DNA from: Parasedimentitalea psychrophila
GTDB taxonomy: Bacteria > Pseudomonadota > Alphaproteobacteria > Rhodobacterales > Rhodobacteraceae
DNA: 64,000 nt
NCBI RefSeq assembly: GCF_030285785.1
Contig: NZ_CP127247.1
Span: 558,001-622,000, forward strand
Direction: 5' to 3'
Shown here piece after piece: positions 8,126 through 18,028 of the stretch. Both the position numbers and the translations under genes were made by a program. The first letter of the stretch is position 1. Each line of letters begins with the position of its first letter. The notes beneath the pieces are model-generated. The model had not been told where the DNA came from. It saw nothing but the letters and a program-made list of their open reading frames with translations, and made no database searches.

Positions 8126-9322
8126 ATGGCCGATACCTGCGACATCCTGATTTCCGGCGGCGGCATTGCCGGACTGACCGCAGCCTGCGCCTTTGGCGCC
8201 GCAGGGTTTGAGGTGATCTGTGTTGATCCGGCAGTGCCGGTGACCGTGCGCGACGCGGAGGGCTCAGACCTGCGCACCACCGCGTTTTTGCAGCCCGCGC
8301 AGGAGTTGTTACAACGCTGTGGGCTGTGGGACCGGCTGGCGGATCACGCCGCGGCGCTGCAAATCATGCGGATTGTCGATGCCGGTGGCGAGCTGCCCGA
8401 GCCACGGGTGATCAAGGATTTCAACGCCGCCGATCTGTCCGACAGGCCGTTTGGCTGGAACCTGCCCAACTGGTTGCTGCGGCGTGAAATACTGGCCCGG
8501 CTGGCCGAACTGCCAAATGTCGATTTCCGCCCCGGCGTCGCCACCACCAGCCTGTTCACCCGCACCGCCCAGGCGCGCGTCGGGCTCAGCGATGGCAGCC
8601 GGGTCTCTGCCAGGCTGGTTATTGCCGCTGACGGTCGCAGCTCACCCATGCGCGAGGCCGCCGGGATACCGGTGAGCACCACCAGATACGGTCAAAAAGC
8701 GCTGGCCTTTGCGGTCACCCATCCAAAGCCACACGACAATGTCTCAACCGAGGTGCACCGCTCTGGCGGACCCTTCACCCTGGTGCCGCTGCCCGATCAT
8801 CAGGGCAAGCCCAGTTCGGCAGTAGTCTGGATGGAGCGCGGCCCAAGGGCGCAGGAACTGCAAGCATTACCGGCGGAAGAGTTTGAAGCCGCCATGACCC
8901 GGCGCTCTTGTGCGGTGCTGGGAGAGTTGAAACTGGCATCACGGCGCACGATCTGGCCGATCATCAGCCAATGCGCCGAACGGCTGAACGGCGAACGGCT
9001 GGCGCTGATGGCCGAGGCCGCCCATGTGGTGCCGCCGATTGGGGCGCAGGGGTTGAATATGTCGCTGGGAGATCTGGCCTGCCTGCTGCAGCTGGCCGAG
9101 GCCCGACGTGAGAGTCTGGGCGATGCGCAGATGCTGGACGCCTATCACAAGGCGCGTCACAATGAGATCAAGCTGCGGGTCAAGGGCATTGACCTGCTGA
9201 ACCGCGCCTCGATGCTGGAGGCGCGGCCACTGCGCGATATGCGGGCTGCGGCGTTGAACGCTTTTTACTCGATCGCCCCCCTTCGCAAGACATTGATGCG
9301 AAAGGGATTGGGCACGAATTGA
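8126..9322 (+). CDS. UbiH/UbiF/COQ6-family FAD-dependent hydroxylase
   Basis: 398 residues. The N terminus carries a Rossmann GGGIAGL dinucleotide motif, the middle the DG motif (IAADGRSS), and the C-terminal part the PPIGAQGLNMSL segment that identifies ubiquinone hydroxylases. These enzymes add hydroxyl groups to the ubiquinone ring at the membrane. One oddity: the position normally reading GDAAH in this family reads AEAAH, so the usual glycine-aspartate contact with the FAD ribityl chain is changed. SD GGAGA precedes the ATG. Which ring position (C5, C6 or C1) it modifies cannot be read from the sequence. Confidence 0.88.
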   Translation: MADTCDILISGGGIAGLTAACAFGAAGFEVICVDPAVPVTVRDAEGSDLRTTAFLQPAQELLQRCGLWDRLADHAAALQIMRIVDAGGELPEPRVIKDFNAADLSDRPFGWNLPNWLLRREILARLAELPNVDFRPGVATTSLFTRTAQARVGLSDGSRVSARLVIAADGRSSPMREAAGIPVSTTRYGQKALAFAVTHPKPHDNVSTEVHRSGGPFTLVPLPDHQGKPSSAVVWMERGPRAQELQALPAEEFEAAMTRRSCAVLGELKLASRRTIWPIISQCAERLNGERLALMAEAAHVVPPIGAQGLNMSLGDLACLLQLAEARRESLGDAQMLDAYHKARHNEIKLRVKGIDLLNRASMLEARPLRDMRAAALNAFYSIAPLRKTLMRKGLGTN

Positions 9323-9353
9323 CCCTGCGGCGGGTTATGTCTGCGCCACGGAT

Positions 9354-9388
9354 CGGGTCACGGCAGCACCATATGTTGCCGTGACCCG
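9354..9388. terminator. Bidirectional terminator between UbiH-type and aminotransferase genes
   Basis: A perfect 12-base inverted repeat (CGGGTCACGGCA / TGCCGTGACCCG) with an 11-base loop, placed between two converging genes, 32 bases after one stop and 9 before the other. Confidence 0.75.
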
Positions 9389-9396
9389 TCCAAAAA

Positions 9397-10521
9397 TCAG
9401 AGAACCTGATCCAGTGCCGCCTGCAGCCGGGTTATTGTGCCGTCCACATCATATAGTTTGTCGAGACCAAACAGCCCCAGACGGAAGGTCTGAAAGTCGT
9501 CGGGCTCGTCACATTGCAGCGGCACCCCGGCGGCAATCTGCATGCCCAGAGCGGCAAATTTCTTGCCGGTGCTGATCTCGGGATCTGTGGTGTAGCTGAC
9601 CACCACCCCCGGCGCGCCAAAGCCCTCAGCCGCAACCGAGGTCACACCGTTGGATTTGAGCAGCGCCCGCACCCCGTCGCCCAGCGCCCATTGCGCGTCG
9701 CGCAATTTATCAAAGCCATAGTCACGGGTTTCAGCCATGGTATCGCGAAACGCCCGCAGCGCATCTGTTGGCAGGGTGGCGTGATAGGCGTGGCCGCCGT
9801 TTTCATAGGCCACCATGATCTGACGCCATTTCTTCAGGTCGATGGCAAAGCTGTCAGAGCTGGTCTCCTCCAGCCGCACGGCGCCGCGTTTCGACAGCAT
9901 CACTAGACCGGCACAGGGCGAGGCGCTCCAGCCTTTTTGCGGTGCCGAAATCAGCACATCGACACCAGTGGCCTGCATGTCGATCCAGGCACAGCCCGAG
10001 GCGATGCAATCCAGCACCATCAGCGCGCCGACCTCATGTGCGGCGGCGGCCATGGCGGTGACGTAATCATCCGGCAGGATCACCCCGGCGGCGGTTTCCA
10101 CATGTGGCGCAAAGACGATTGCTGGCTTTTGCGCCCGGATGGCGGCGGTGACTTCGTCGATTGGCGCCGGGGCAAAAGGTGCCGGGCTGGCGTTGCCAGT
10201 CTGGCGGGCCTTCAGGACGGTGGCCGAGGCAGTCAGGCCGCCGGTCTCAAATATCTGGCTCCAGCGGTAGGAGAACCAGCCGTTGCGCACCACCAGCACA
10301 TCTTCGCCGCGGGCGAACTGACGCGCCACCGCCTCCATTGCGTAGGTGCCACCCCCGGGGATCAGGGCAACGGAGTCGGCCTTGTAGACGTCCCGCAGCA
10401 TCTCATTGATGTCCAGCATAACCTGCTGGAATGCCTTGGACATATGGTTGAGCGAGCGGTCGGTGAAGACCACTGAAAATTCATCAAGACCTGTCGGGTC
10501 GACAGTTTGCAATAGTGCCAT
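9397..10521 (-). CDS. Class V PLP-dependent aminotransferase (alanine/serine-glyoxylate type)
   Basis: 374 residues, ATG preceded by GGAGG. The fold-type I class V pattern is clear: PGGGTYAMEAVAR near residue 55 (phosphate/substrate loop), VLDCIASGCAW (aspartate that contacts PLP) and SAPQKGWSASPC, whose lysine is the expected Schiff-base residue. Relatives act on glyoxylate with serine or alanine as amino donor, or on 2-aminoethylphosphonate and similar. The gene lies 3' of two Lrp/AsnC regulators on the same strand, suggesting amino-acid-responsive control. The exact substrate is not determined. Confidence 0.85.
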   Translation of the reverse strand: MALLQTVDPTGLDEFSVVFTDRSLNHMSKAFQQVMLDINEMLRDVYKADSVALIPGGGTYAMEAVARQFARGEDVLVVRNGWFSYRWSQIFETGGLTASATVLKARQTGNASPAPFAPAPIDEVTAAIRAQKPAIVFAPHVETAAGVILPDDYVTAMAAAAHEVGALMVLDCIASGCAWIDMQATGVDVLISAPQKGWSASPCAGLVMLSKRGAVRLEETSSDSFAIDLKKWRQIMVAYENGGHAYHATLPTDALRAFRDTMAETRDYGFDKLRDAQWALGDGVRALLKSNGVTSVAAEGFGAPGVVVSYTTDPEISTGKKFAALGMQIAAGVPLQCDEPDDFQTFRLGLFGLDKLYDVDGTITRLQAALDQVL

Positions 10522-10630
10522 TGCTAATCCTCCGTTAAATGTGTTGGCCTAGGGCTACCCTTCCCGGGGCCTATTGGCAAAGGCTTCTTTGCGCAATCAG
10601 CCGTCAATCCCGGCGGCAAAGGTCAGGGAG

Positions 10631-10662
10631 CCTCCGGCGGGGATATTTTTGGCCAGATGAAG
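10631..10662 (+). repeat. Dispersed intergenic repeat, family 1 (copy A)
   Basis: CCTCCGGCGGGGATATTTTT followed by GGCCAGATGAAG. It shares the GGGATATTT...GGCCAGATGAA core with copies at 20716, 34689, 39341 and 52903. It lies between the aminotransferase start and the Lrp regulator stop. Confidence 0.75.
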
Positions 10663-10672
10663 CCTGGACCGG

Positions 10673-11131
10673 TCAGCCCAGCGGTCCGGGGCGGCGCTCT
10701 TCGCTGAGCAGCACGTTGGCCTCGACATCGCCGACCCCCGGCAGGGTCATGATCCGGCGGCGCAGCACCCGTTCAAAATCAGAGATATCGCGGGCGGTGA
10801 CCCGCAGCCGGTAATCATACATGCCCAGCACATGTTCCACCGTCTGCACTTCGGGAATGGCGGTCACAGCGCGTTCAAAATCATCCAGGCTGACCCGGCC
10901 CTTGGTGGCCAGTTTGATGCCCAGAAACACGGTAACACCAAAGCCCAGCTTCTCGTGGTCCAGATCGAGACGGCGCCCGGCGATAATGCCGTTGTCGTGC
11001 AATCGCCTGATGCGGCGCCAGGTGGCCGGCTGGCTCAGCCCCAATGTGCGGCCCAAGGCCCCGGCCGACAGGCTGGCATCCTGGCTCAGCGCGCGCAGCA
11101 GGTGCTGGTCGATGTCGTCGAGATCCGTCAC
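10673..11131 (-). CDS. Lrp/AsnC family transcriptional regulator
   Basis: 152 residues from a GTG start that overlaps the stop of the upstream Lrp-type gene in a GTGA. The N-terminal HTH (LGRTLGLSQPATWRRIRRLHDNGII) is followed by a RAM/AsnC ligand domain (EVQTVEHVLGMYDYRLRV). Such proteins form dimers to octamers and bind amino acids. It is translationally coupled to its paralogue at 11128, so the two are made together; co-assembly into mixed oligomers is possible but only inferred. Together they face ilvC. Confidence 0.92.
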   Translation of the reverse strand: MTDLDDIDQHLLRALSQDASLSAGALGRTLGLSQPATWRRIRRLHDNGIIAGRRLDLDHEKLGFGVTVFLGIKLATKGRVSLDDFERAVTAIPEVQTVEHVLGMYDYRLRVTARDISDFERVLRRRIMTLPGVGDVEANVLLSEERRPGPLG

Positions 11132-11583
11132 AACGGCAGCCCCGCATCGTTTTTAATCCGGGCCACATGCATCAGCGCCTCGATGTCGGCGATATGTGGC
11201 AGGCTGAGAATGCCGGCGCGGTAGATCTGTTGATAATGGGCCATATCGCGGGCGATCACCGACAATCGCACATCCACCCGGCCGAGAAAGGTCTGGATTT
11301 CGATCACCTCGGGGATATCGCGCGCCGCCTCGATGAAGTCATCAAAGGCGCGGGACTGGGTCTTGTCCAAGGTCACCCGCAGGCTGACCTCGACCGCATA
11401 GCCAAGGGCCCGCCAGTTGATCACCGCATGCTGGCCACGTAGCACCGCGCCTTGGCGCAGCTTGTCGAGCCGTCGGGTCAGGCGGGATATCGACAGCCCA
11501 AGACGCTCGCCAAGATCGGGAATCGACTGGGCTGGGTCGCTTTGCAAATGGCGCAGTATGCGCCTGTCGAGGTCATCTAGCAT
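11128..11583 (-). CDS. Lrp/AsnC family transcriptional regulator (paralogue, promoter-proximal)
   Basis: 151 residues, ATG start. HTH: LGERLGLSISRLTRRLDKL; AsnC domain: EVIEIQTFLGRVDVRLSV. It is the first gene of a two-regulator unit and is divergent from ilvC across a 141-base gap. Lrp-class proteins control branched-chain amino acid genes in many proteobacteria, so regulation of ilvC by one or both is a reasonable inference. It shares domain order, though only moderate identity, with the downstream regulator. Confidence 0.92.
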   Translation of the reverse strand: MLDDLDRRILRHLQSDPAQSIPDLGERLGLSISRLTRRLDKLRQGAVLRGQHAVINWRALGYAVEVSLRVTLDKTQSRAFDDFIEAARDIPEVIEIQTFLGRVDVRLSVIARDMAHYQQIYRAGILSLPHIADIEALMHVARIKNDAGLPL

Positions 11584-11616
11584 GAATGTGTCACTATACC
11601 TGAAGTTGGCGAATGA

Positions 11617-12747
<1,131 letters not shown>

Positions 12748-12784
12748 ACCGCGCGGGCGGGCGACCGCCCAAGTGAGACAATTG

Positions 12785-12811
12785 GGGCGTCCCAGACCGG
12801 GGCGCCCTTTT
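12785..12811 (+). terminator. Intrinsic terminator of ilvC
   Basis: GGGCGTCCC pairs with GGGGCGCCC (one G-U pair) around a five-base loop, followed by TTTT. It starts about 38 bases after the ilvC stop. Confidence 0.8.
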
Positions 12812-12828
12812 CATCTGGAGAGTTCGAC

Positions 12829-13740
12829 ATGAGTGCATCTGCTGGAAAGCTAAACTGGATCAAACTATTGGCCCTTGGCCTGATCTGGGGCGCATCGTTC
12901 ATGTTTATTTCGGTGGCGTTGCGCGACATGGGGCCGCTGACCATCGTGGCCGGCCGGGTCGGGCTGGGCACCTTGGTGCTGCTGGTCGTTCTCCGGATGC
13001 GCGGTATCACCCTGCCAAGCTTTAAGACCAGCAATGGCCGTCTGGTCTGGCTCTCGGCCGCCGCAATGGGGCTGTTCTCCAGCGCCCTGCCCTTTGCCTT
13101 GCTTAGCTGGGGGCAGAAATATGTCGCCAGTGGCTTTGCCGGGGTCTGCATGGCGGTGGTGCCGCTGTTTGTGCTGCCACTGGCCCATTTTCTGGTGCCC
13201 GGAGAGCGGCTGACCCTGCAACGGGGTATCAGCTTTCTGATTGGCTTTGCCGGCGTTGTGGTGCTGATCGGCTTTGACGCGCTGCGGCTGGTCGGCAGTG
13301 ACTACGAGGCTCTGGCGCGGATTGCCTGCCTAGGCGCCTCGCTGTGTTATGCAGCCGGCGCCATTATCACCCGGCTGTGCCCCAAGACCGATATGCTGTC
13401 GCTGTCCGCCGCGGCGCTGCTGTCGGCGACGGTTATCATCACACCCTTTGCATTGGCGATTGAGGGCATCCCGGCGATGCCGTCAGCATTGTCACTGGTG
13501 GCCATCCTGTATCTGGGTCTGTTTCCAACTGCTCTGGCGCAGGTGCTGCTGGTTCAGGTCATTCGCGATGCTGGCCCCAGCTTTATGTCTTTGGTGAATT
13601 ACCAGGTGCCGGTCTGGTCGGTGCTGTTTGGCGTGGTATTGCTGAACGAAATATTGCCGCCGCAGCTCTACCTGTCGCTGGCGCTGATCCTTGGCGGTCT
13701 GTTGCTCAGCCGCAAACGCCGTCAGGCCGTCGCCGCCTGA
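12829..13740 (+). CDS. DMT family transporter (EamA domain)
   Basis: 303 residues with about ten hydrophobic segments arranged as two EamA repeats. The first repeat opens with LALGLIWGASFMFI and the second with LGASLCYAAGAIITR, both typical EamA entries. A basic C terminus (SRKRRQ) ends in the cytoplasm. DMT exporters of this group move amino acids, nucleobases or other metabolites outward; substrate is unknown. It follows the ilvC terminator with its own GGAGAG ribosome site. Confidence 0.88.
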   Translation: MSASAGKLNWIKLLALGLIWGASFMFISVALRDMGPLTIVAGRVGLGTLVLLVVLRMRGITLPSFKTSNGRLVWLSAAAMGLFSSALPFALLSWGQKYVASGFAGVCMAVVPLFVLPLAHFLVPGERLTLQRGISFLIGFAGVVVLIGFDALRLVGSDYEALARIACLGASLCYAAGAIITRLCPKTDMLSLSAAALLSATVIITPFALAIEGIPAMPSALSLVAILYLGLFPTALAQVLLVQVIRDAGPSFMSLVNYQVPVWSVLFGVVLLNEILPPQLYLSLALILGGLLLSRKRRQAVAA

Positions 13741-13767
13741 CGGGCCTGACAGGGAAAACTGGCGCGC

Positions 13768-15126
13768 TTAAACGGGCGCCAGATCTGTGACCGCCTCTGT
13801 GACCGCATCCACCACCTTGTCGACGGTGACATGCAGCAGGGCTTCGTCCTCACATTCGGCCATCACCCGGATCAGCGGCTCGGTGCCGGATTTGCGGATC
13901 AGCAAACGCCCCTGCCCGCTCAGCGCTTGTTCCGCCGCGTGGATCGCCTGTTGCACCGCGTCCAGTTCCAGCGGCGTCTGCCCCGCCTTGAAACGTACAT
14001 TTTTCAATAGCTGCGGCACCGGCTGGAACTGCCGCGCCAGTTTCGAGGCGGGCTGCTCGGTGCGCACCATCTCGGCCAGGAAATGCAGCCCCGCCATCAA
14101 GCCATCACCGGTGGTGGCATGGTCGGTCATCACGATATGGCCCGATTGCTCGCCGCCCAGATTAAAGCCACCGCTACGCATCCGCTCGACCACGTAGCGA
14201 TCGCCAACAGCGGTGCGTTCCAAGCCGATACCTTGATCGTTCAGAAACCGCTCAAGCCCCAGATTGGACATCACGGTGGAGACCAGAGCATTGCCGGTCA
14301 GTTGGCCCTTTTCGGCCCAGCGCGAGGCCAGCAGCCCCATCAGTTGATCGCCATCTGCAACGGCGCCGGTTTCGTCGATCAGGATCACCCGGTCCGCATC
14401 GCCATCGAGGCAAATCCCCACATGGGCGCCATGGGCGACAACCGCCTCGGCCGCCGCCTGCGGATAGGTCGAGCCGCAGCCGCTGTTGATATTGACCCCG
14501 TCCGGCGACACGCCGATGGGCACCACCTCGGCGCCCAGCTCCCACAGGATTTCCGGCGCGGCGCGGTAGGCGGCGCCATTGGCGCAGTCGATCACCACCT
14601 TCAGCCCATCAAAGCGGATATCCCTGGGCAATGAGCTTTTGACCCGCTCGCCGTAGCGGAAGCGGGCATCGTCGATCCGTTTGGCGCGGCCGATATTCTG
14701 CGTCTGGGCAGGCTCAACACCAGCCTCGATCAGCGCTTCCAGCTCCAGCTCGGCGGCATCGGACAGCTTGAAGCCATCGGGGCCGAAAAACTTGATGCCG
14801 TTGTCTTCCGCCGGATTGTGACTGGCCGAGATCATCACCCCCAGATCGGCGCGCATGGAGCGGGTCATCAGACCCACGGCGGGGGTGGGCACCGGCCCCA
14901 TCAGCAGCACGTTCATGCCCGTTGAGGTCAGCCCGGCGGTCAGCGCGTTTTCAAACATATAGCCAGACAGCCGGGTGTCCTTACCGATCACCACCCGGTG
15001 TACCCCCGAGGCATCACGGCGGAAATACCGCCCCACCGCCGCACCAATACGCAGCGCCATTTCAGCGGTCATCGGGTGAATATTGGCGGTGCCACGCACC
15101 CCGTCGGTACCAAATAATTTTCGCAT
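13768..15126 (-). CDS. glmM: Phosphoglucosamine mutase
   Basis: 452 residues. It begins with [13 protein letters not shown] and has the phospho-serine loop [12 protein letters not shown] (Ser102), the metal loop LDGDADRV, a sugar-binding GGEQSGH segment and the C-terminal phosphate site [12 protein letters not shown]. It interconverts glucosamine-6-phosphate and glucosamine-1-phosphate for UDP-GlcNAc, feeding peptidoglycan and LPS. It is the third gene of a folB-folP-glmM unit, 21 bases after folP, the same order seen in many proteobacteria. Confidence 0.98.
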   Translation of the reverse strand: MRKLFGTDGVRGTANIHPMTAEMALRIGAAVGRYFRRDASGVHRVVIGKDTRLSGYMFENALTAGLTSTGMNVLLMGPVPTPAVGLMTRSMRADLGVMISASHNPAEDNGIKFFGPDGFKLSDAAELELEALIEAGVEPAQTQNIGRAKRIDDARFRYGERVKSSLPRDIRFDGLKVVIDCANGAAYRAAPEILWELGAEVVPIGVSPDGVNINSGCGSTYPQAAAEAVVAHGAHVGICLDGDADRVILIDETGAVADGDQLMGLLASRWAEKGQLTGNALVSTVMSNLGLERFLNDQGIGLERTAVGDRYVVERMRSGGFNLGGEQSGHIVMTDHATTGDGLMAGLHFLAEMVRTEQPASKLARQFQPVPQLLKNVRFKAGQTPLELDAVQQAIHAAEQALSGQGRLLIRKSGTEPLIRVMAECEDEALLHVTVDKVVDAVTEAVTDLAPV

Positions 15127-15147
15127 ATTCTTCTTTCTAATCGGGCC

Positions 15148-16143
15148 TTAACGGGTGGCTTGCCAGAGCCGCACCGCCTGCGCCGTTGCGGCGACGTCAT
15201 GCACCCGTAGGAATTGCACGCCTTGGGCCAGGCCTGCAAGGCCTACGGCAATCGACCCCGGAGCCCGCGCTGTGGCCTGCGGTTCTTTGCCGATTGTGCC
15301 GATAAATCGCTTGCGCGATACCCCCAGCAGGATCGGGCAACCCAGCGCATGATACAGGGCAATGCCCCTCAGCAGGATCAGATTGTGCGCAAGCGTTTTG
15401 CCAAAGCCAATGCCCGGATCGATGACAATCTGGTCGCGCAACACGCCGATGGCCTCTAGCCGGTCAATCTGCGCCGCAAGGAAGTCATAGACATCCAGCA
15501 GCACGTTCTCATAGACCGGCTTGTCCTGCATGGTCGCAGGATCACCCTGCGCATGCATGATACAGACCGGCACCCCGGCCTGTGCGACCAGAGGCGCCAG
15601 CGCCATGTCATGGGTAAAGCCTGAGACATCATTGATCAGAGCAGCGCCGGCAGCCAGCGCCTTGGCGGCGACCGGTGCCTTGCGGGTGTCAATGGAAATG
15701 GCCGCTCCGGTGGCTGCGTGCAGCGCTGCAATGACCGGCGCGGTCCGCGAAATCTCGGCGTCTTCAGGGACAAAATCGGCCCCCGGTCGGGTGGATTCAC
15801 CGCCAATATCAATCAGGCTGGCGCCATCGGCGATCATCTGGCGGGCAGCATCGACCGCCGCGGCCAAATCATCGTGTTGACCGCCATCCGAGAAACTGTC
15901 TGGCGTCACATTGAGCACCCCCATCAGCTGCGGCTGCGCCATATCCAGACCGGCAATTGTCGGCCGGTGCCCGGACAGGCGGCGCAGGATCTGCTCAGGC
16001 ACCAGCCCCGCTGGGATGATATGAGAAGGCGACCGACGATCCAGCGCCTCGGCATGGGTAAACCACAACGCCCCCCCGGCCAGTTCGACCGCGCCCTCTG
16101 GTCGGGCATCGCCGTGCTGAACCAGAGGCCGGTAGTAGGTCAT
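15148..16143 (-). CDS. folP: Dihydropteroate synthase
   Basis: 331 residues. The core TIM-barrel domain starts near residue 75 with LMGVLNVTPDSFSDGG, followed by IDIGGESTRPGA, the ISIDTRK strand, NDVSG and DPGIGFGKT: all canonical DHPS motifs. The first about 70 residues are an N-terminal extension typical of rhodobacterial FolP. It condenses 4-aminobenzoate with dihydropterin pyrophosphate and is the sulfonamide target. Its ATG overlaps the folB stop in ATGA. Confidence 0.97.
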   Translation of the reverse strand: MTYYRPLVQHGDARPEGAVELAGGALWFTHAEALDRRSPSHIIPAGLVPEQILRRLSGHRPTIAGLDMAQPQLMGVLNVTPDSFSDGGQHDDLAAAVDAARQMIADGASLIDIGGESTRPGADFVPEDAEISRTAPVIAALHAATGAAISIDTRKAPVAAKALAAGAALINDVSGFTHDMALAPLVAQAGVPVCIMHAQGDPATMQDKPVYENVLLDVYDFLAAQIDRLEAIGVLRDQIVIDPGIGFGKTLAHNLILLRGIALYHALGCPILLGVSRKRFIGTIGKEPQATARAPGSIAVGLAGLAQGVQFLRVHDVAATAQAVRLWQATR

Positions 16144-17060
16144 AACGTAACTTGATCCGCCGGCACCGCGCGCAGGGGCACATCGGCTGCTTCTGGCAAG
16201 TCCGCGCCGATAACGATCAGCTCACCGGCCTCAAATGTTGCAGCAAACCAAGCGGCCAGTTCCACCGGCTGGGACGGCGCCGCCGAGGGGCCATCCACCG
16301 CATCCAGCACAATTTTGGAGGGGGCCCAGACGCTGATCTGGCCATTCTTCATTGCCCAGTCCAGCTCAGTCCGGGTCGAGACCACCACGCAGCGATCATC
16401 ATGCGCCGCCAGACGCCAGGCGTTTTGCTCGATGGCCAGCAGATCAATCCGGCGTTCGGTCATTTTGTGACCGGTCCGCGGCACCGCCAGCTCATGGGCT
16501 CCGACACAGAGGATCAGCGGCCGCTGACGGCATTGCATCTGGTCAATCCAGCCCGAGAAATTGTCACTGTCGATCGCCGCGTTGGCAAGATACAGCAGCC
16601 GCGGATGCGGTGGTTCCTCAACTTCGGCATCCGGGGTGTGCGGATCACGGGCGCGGACAATCTCAACCCCCAGCGCGCCGGGGCCACGGTCCAGTTTCTC
16701 GATCCGCACAAAGGCCCGCACCGCCTGCGGCTCCAGCAGAATACGCTCGGCGACCCGGTCGGCCAGGGTTTCCAGCAGGTTCAACCTCTCGTCCGCCAGC
16801 TCATGTGCAATCGCCTCGGTCACCCGGTCATAAGACAAGATGCGGTCCACATCATCGTCAACATCGTCGGCCAACGGTTCCACCTCGACCACCACGTTGA
16901 AACTGATCCGCTGGGTGGTGCCGCGCTCGGCCTGAAAGGCGCCGATTTCCACATCAACGATGTGGTCACGCAATGAAATACGATCCAACACCCCACCGGA
17001 TGCCATCGCGTCGGCGCGCTCAGAAGGATGCTCAAACGCTAGACGAATTTCTGAACTCAT
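16140..17060 (-). CDS. folB: Dihydroneopterin aldolase with C-terminal amino-acid-kinase-like extension
   Basis: 306 residues, more than twice a usual FolB (about 120). Residues about 27-140 are FolB: RISLRDHIVDVEIGAFQAER with the conserved Glu, then the RIEKLDRGPGALGVEI strand with the catalytic lysine. From about 150 to the end the sequence no longer resembles FolB. IDLLAIEQNAWRLA, WAPSKIVL and LAAWFAATFEAGELIVIG recall the amino-acid-kinase fold, as in MfnE-type proteins, where DSLAAWLA and LLLVK occupy the last position. That resemblance is by eye. The aldolase step forms 6-hydroxymethyl-dihydropterin for folP, which overlaps it by 4 bases. Confidence 0.88.
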   Translation of the reverse strand: MSSEIRLAFEHPSERADAMASGGVLDRISLRDHIVDVEIGAFQAERGTTQRISFNVVVEVEPLADDVDDDVDRILSYDRVTEAIAHELADERLNLLETLADRVAERILLEPQAVRAFVRIEKLDRGPGALGVEIVRARDPHTPDAEVEEPPHPRLLYLANAAIDSDNFSGWIDQMQCRQRPLILCVGAHELAVPRTGHKMTERRIDLLAIEQNAWRLAAHDDRCVVVSTRTELDWAMKNGQISVWAPSKIVLDAVDGPSAAPSQPVELAAWFAATFEAGELIVIGADLPEAADVPLRAVPADQVTL

Positions 17061-17211
17061 GGGATGGCGCCTTTGGCTAACAGTAGCAGAAGATGGTAAT
17101 ATACTTTAGGCGATGCGCAGCCGGAGAACAGCCCCACTTGCGCCAATCCAATGGCAAAATGCGGCACAATGAAAGTCACACGGCAGATTTTGGTGAGAAA
17201 ACCGTCGCGCC

Positions 17212-17853
17212 TTATTCGGTAGAGGCGGTGCGATAGCGCTCGTCACTGTAAAACAGATGCACTCCGATCTGGGTGGTGTTTTTAAAAACACGGCTCCAGC
17301 GCGGCCGAACAGCCGTGGTGTGATAGTAGGTGGCGCCATCGGTCAGCTGTTCTGTCGCGCCATCCAGACTGGCCCGGGCGACCTTGGCAACCCGCGTGTA
17401 GGCCTGATGTTCACTGACCGCTTCAGTGAGCCCGTCGCAGTTATAGCTGAACTGACACTGATGGAGACGCCCGGTGCCCTGTTTGACAACGCCGCAGACA
17501 GACTTGGGGAACTGGGCACTTTGGACCCGGTTCAAGATCACTTCGGCGACGGCAAACTGACCCTTCACGGTCTCGCCCCGCGCCTCAAAATACAGCGCCT
17601 GTGCGAGACAGGCAAAATCGGCATCACCCGTGGCAGCAGGCCGCGCATCCAACCAGGCGGTAGAGTAATCCATCGGCTCCGGTTTTGGCGATTTACGTCC
17701 AAAGAACAAAAAGCCGCGCCCCCCCTCTTTGGCAGTCGCAGTTTGCGTCGATTGATCCCGTTGGAACACGCCTCCCAGCGCGGTTTCGGCAACGGCGGCG
17801 CAGGGCGCAGCCAAAGACGCCGCAACAAATGCGGCCAATACATGAGATTTCAT
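17212..17853 (-). CDS. SleB-type cell wall hydrolase (secreted)
   Basis: 213 residues from ATG 17853 (the frame stays open 60 bases upstream, but the signal peptide begins here). The N-terminal signal peptide (HVLAAFVAASLAAPCAAVAET) ends at AVA. The hydrolase domain begins at ACLAQALYFEARGE, whose glutamate is the expected catalytic residue, and runs to WSRVFKNTTQIGVHLFYS. SleB-like domains are glucosaminidase or lytic enzymes on peptidoglycan; in Gram-negatives they act in the periplasm on cell-wall turnover. Cysteines in the domain may form a disulfide. Monocistronic. Confidence 0.88.
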   Translation of the reverse strand: MKSHVLAAFVAASLAAPCAAVAETALGGVFQRDQSTQTATAKEGGRGFLFFGRKSPKPEPMDYSTAWLDARPAATGDADFACLAQALYFEARGETVKGQFAVAEVILNRVQSAQFPKSVCGVVKQGTGRLHQCQFSYNCDGLTEAVSEHQAYTRVAKVARASLDGATEQLTDGATYYHTTAVRPRWSRVFKNTTQIGVHLFYSDERYRTASTE

Positions 17854-18028
17854 TCCGGATACCCCCAGGTACCAAAAGGTCGCGCCCACCGTCAATTCAT
17901 GCGCGGGGACCATTTACCCCAAAGTCGCGAAAAGGTCCAGTTTTCGAAAAATTTGCAACTCAAAACAGAGGACTAACAGGCTGTTAACACCCAGAATACC
18001 TCGATAATCGGCCCGGTTTTCGCTACAT

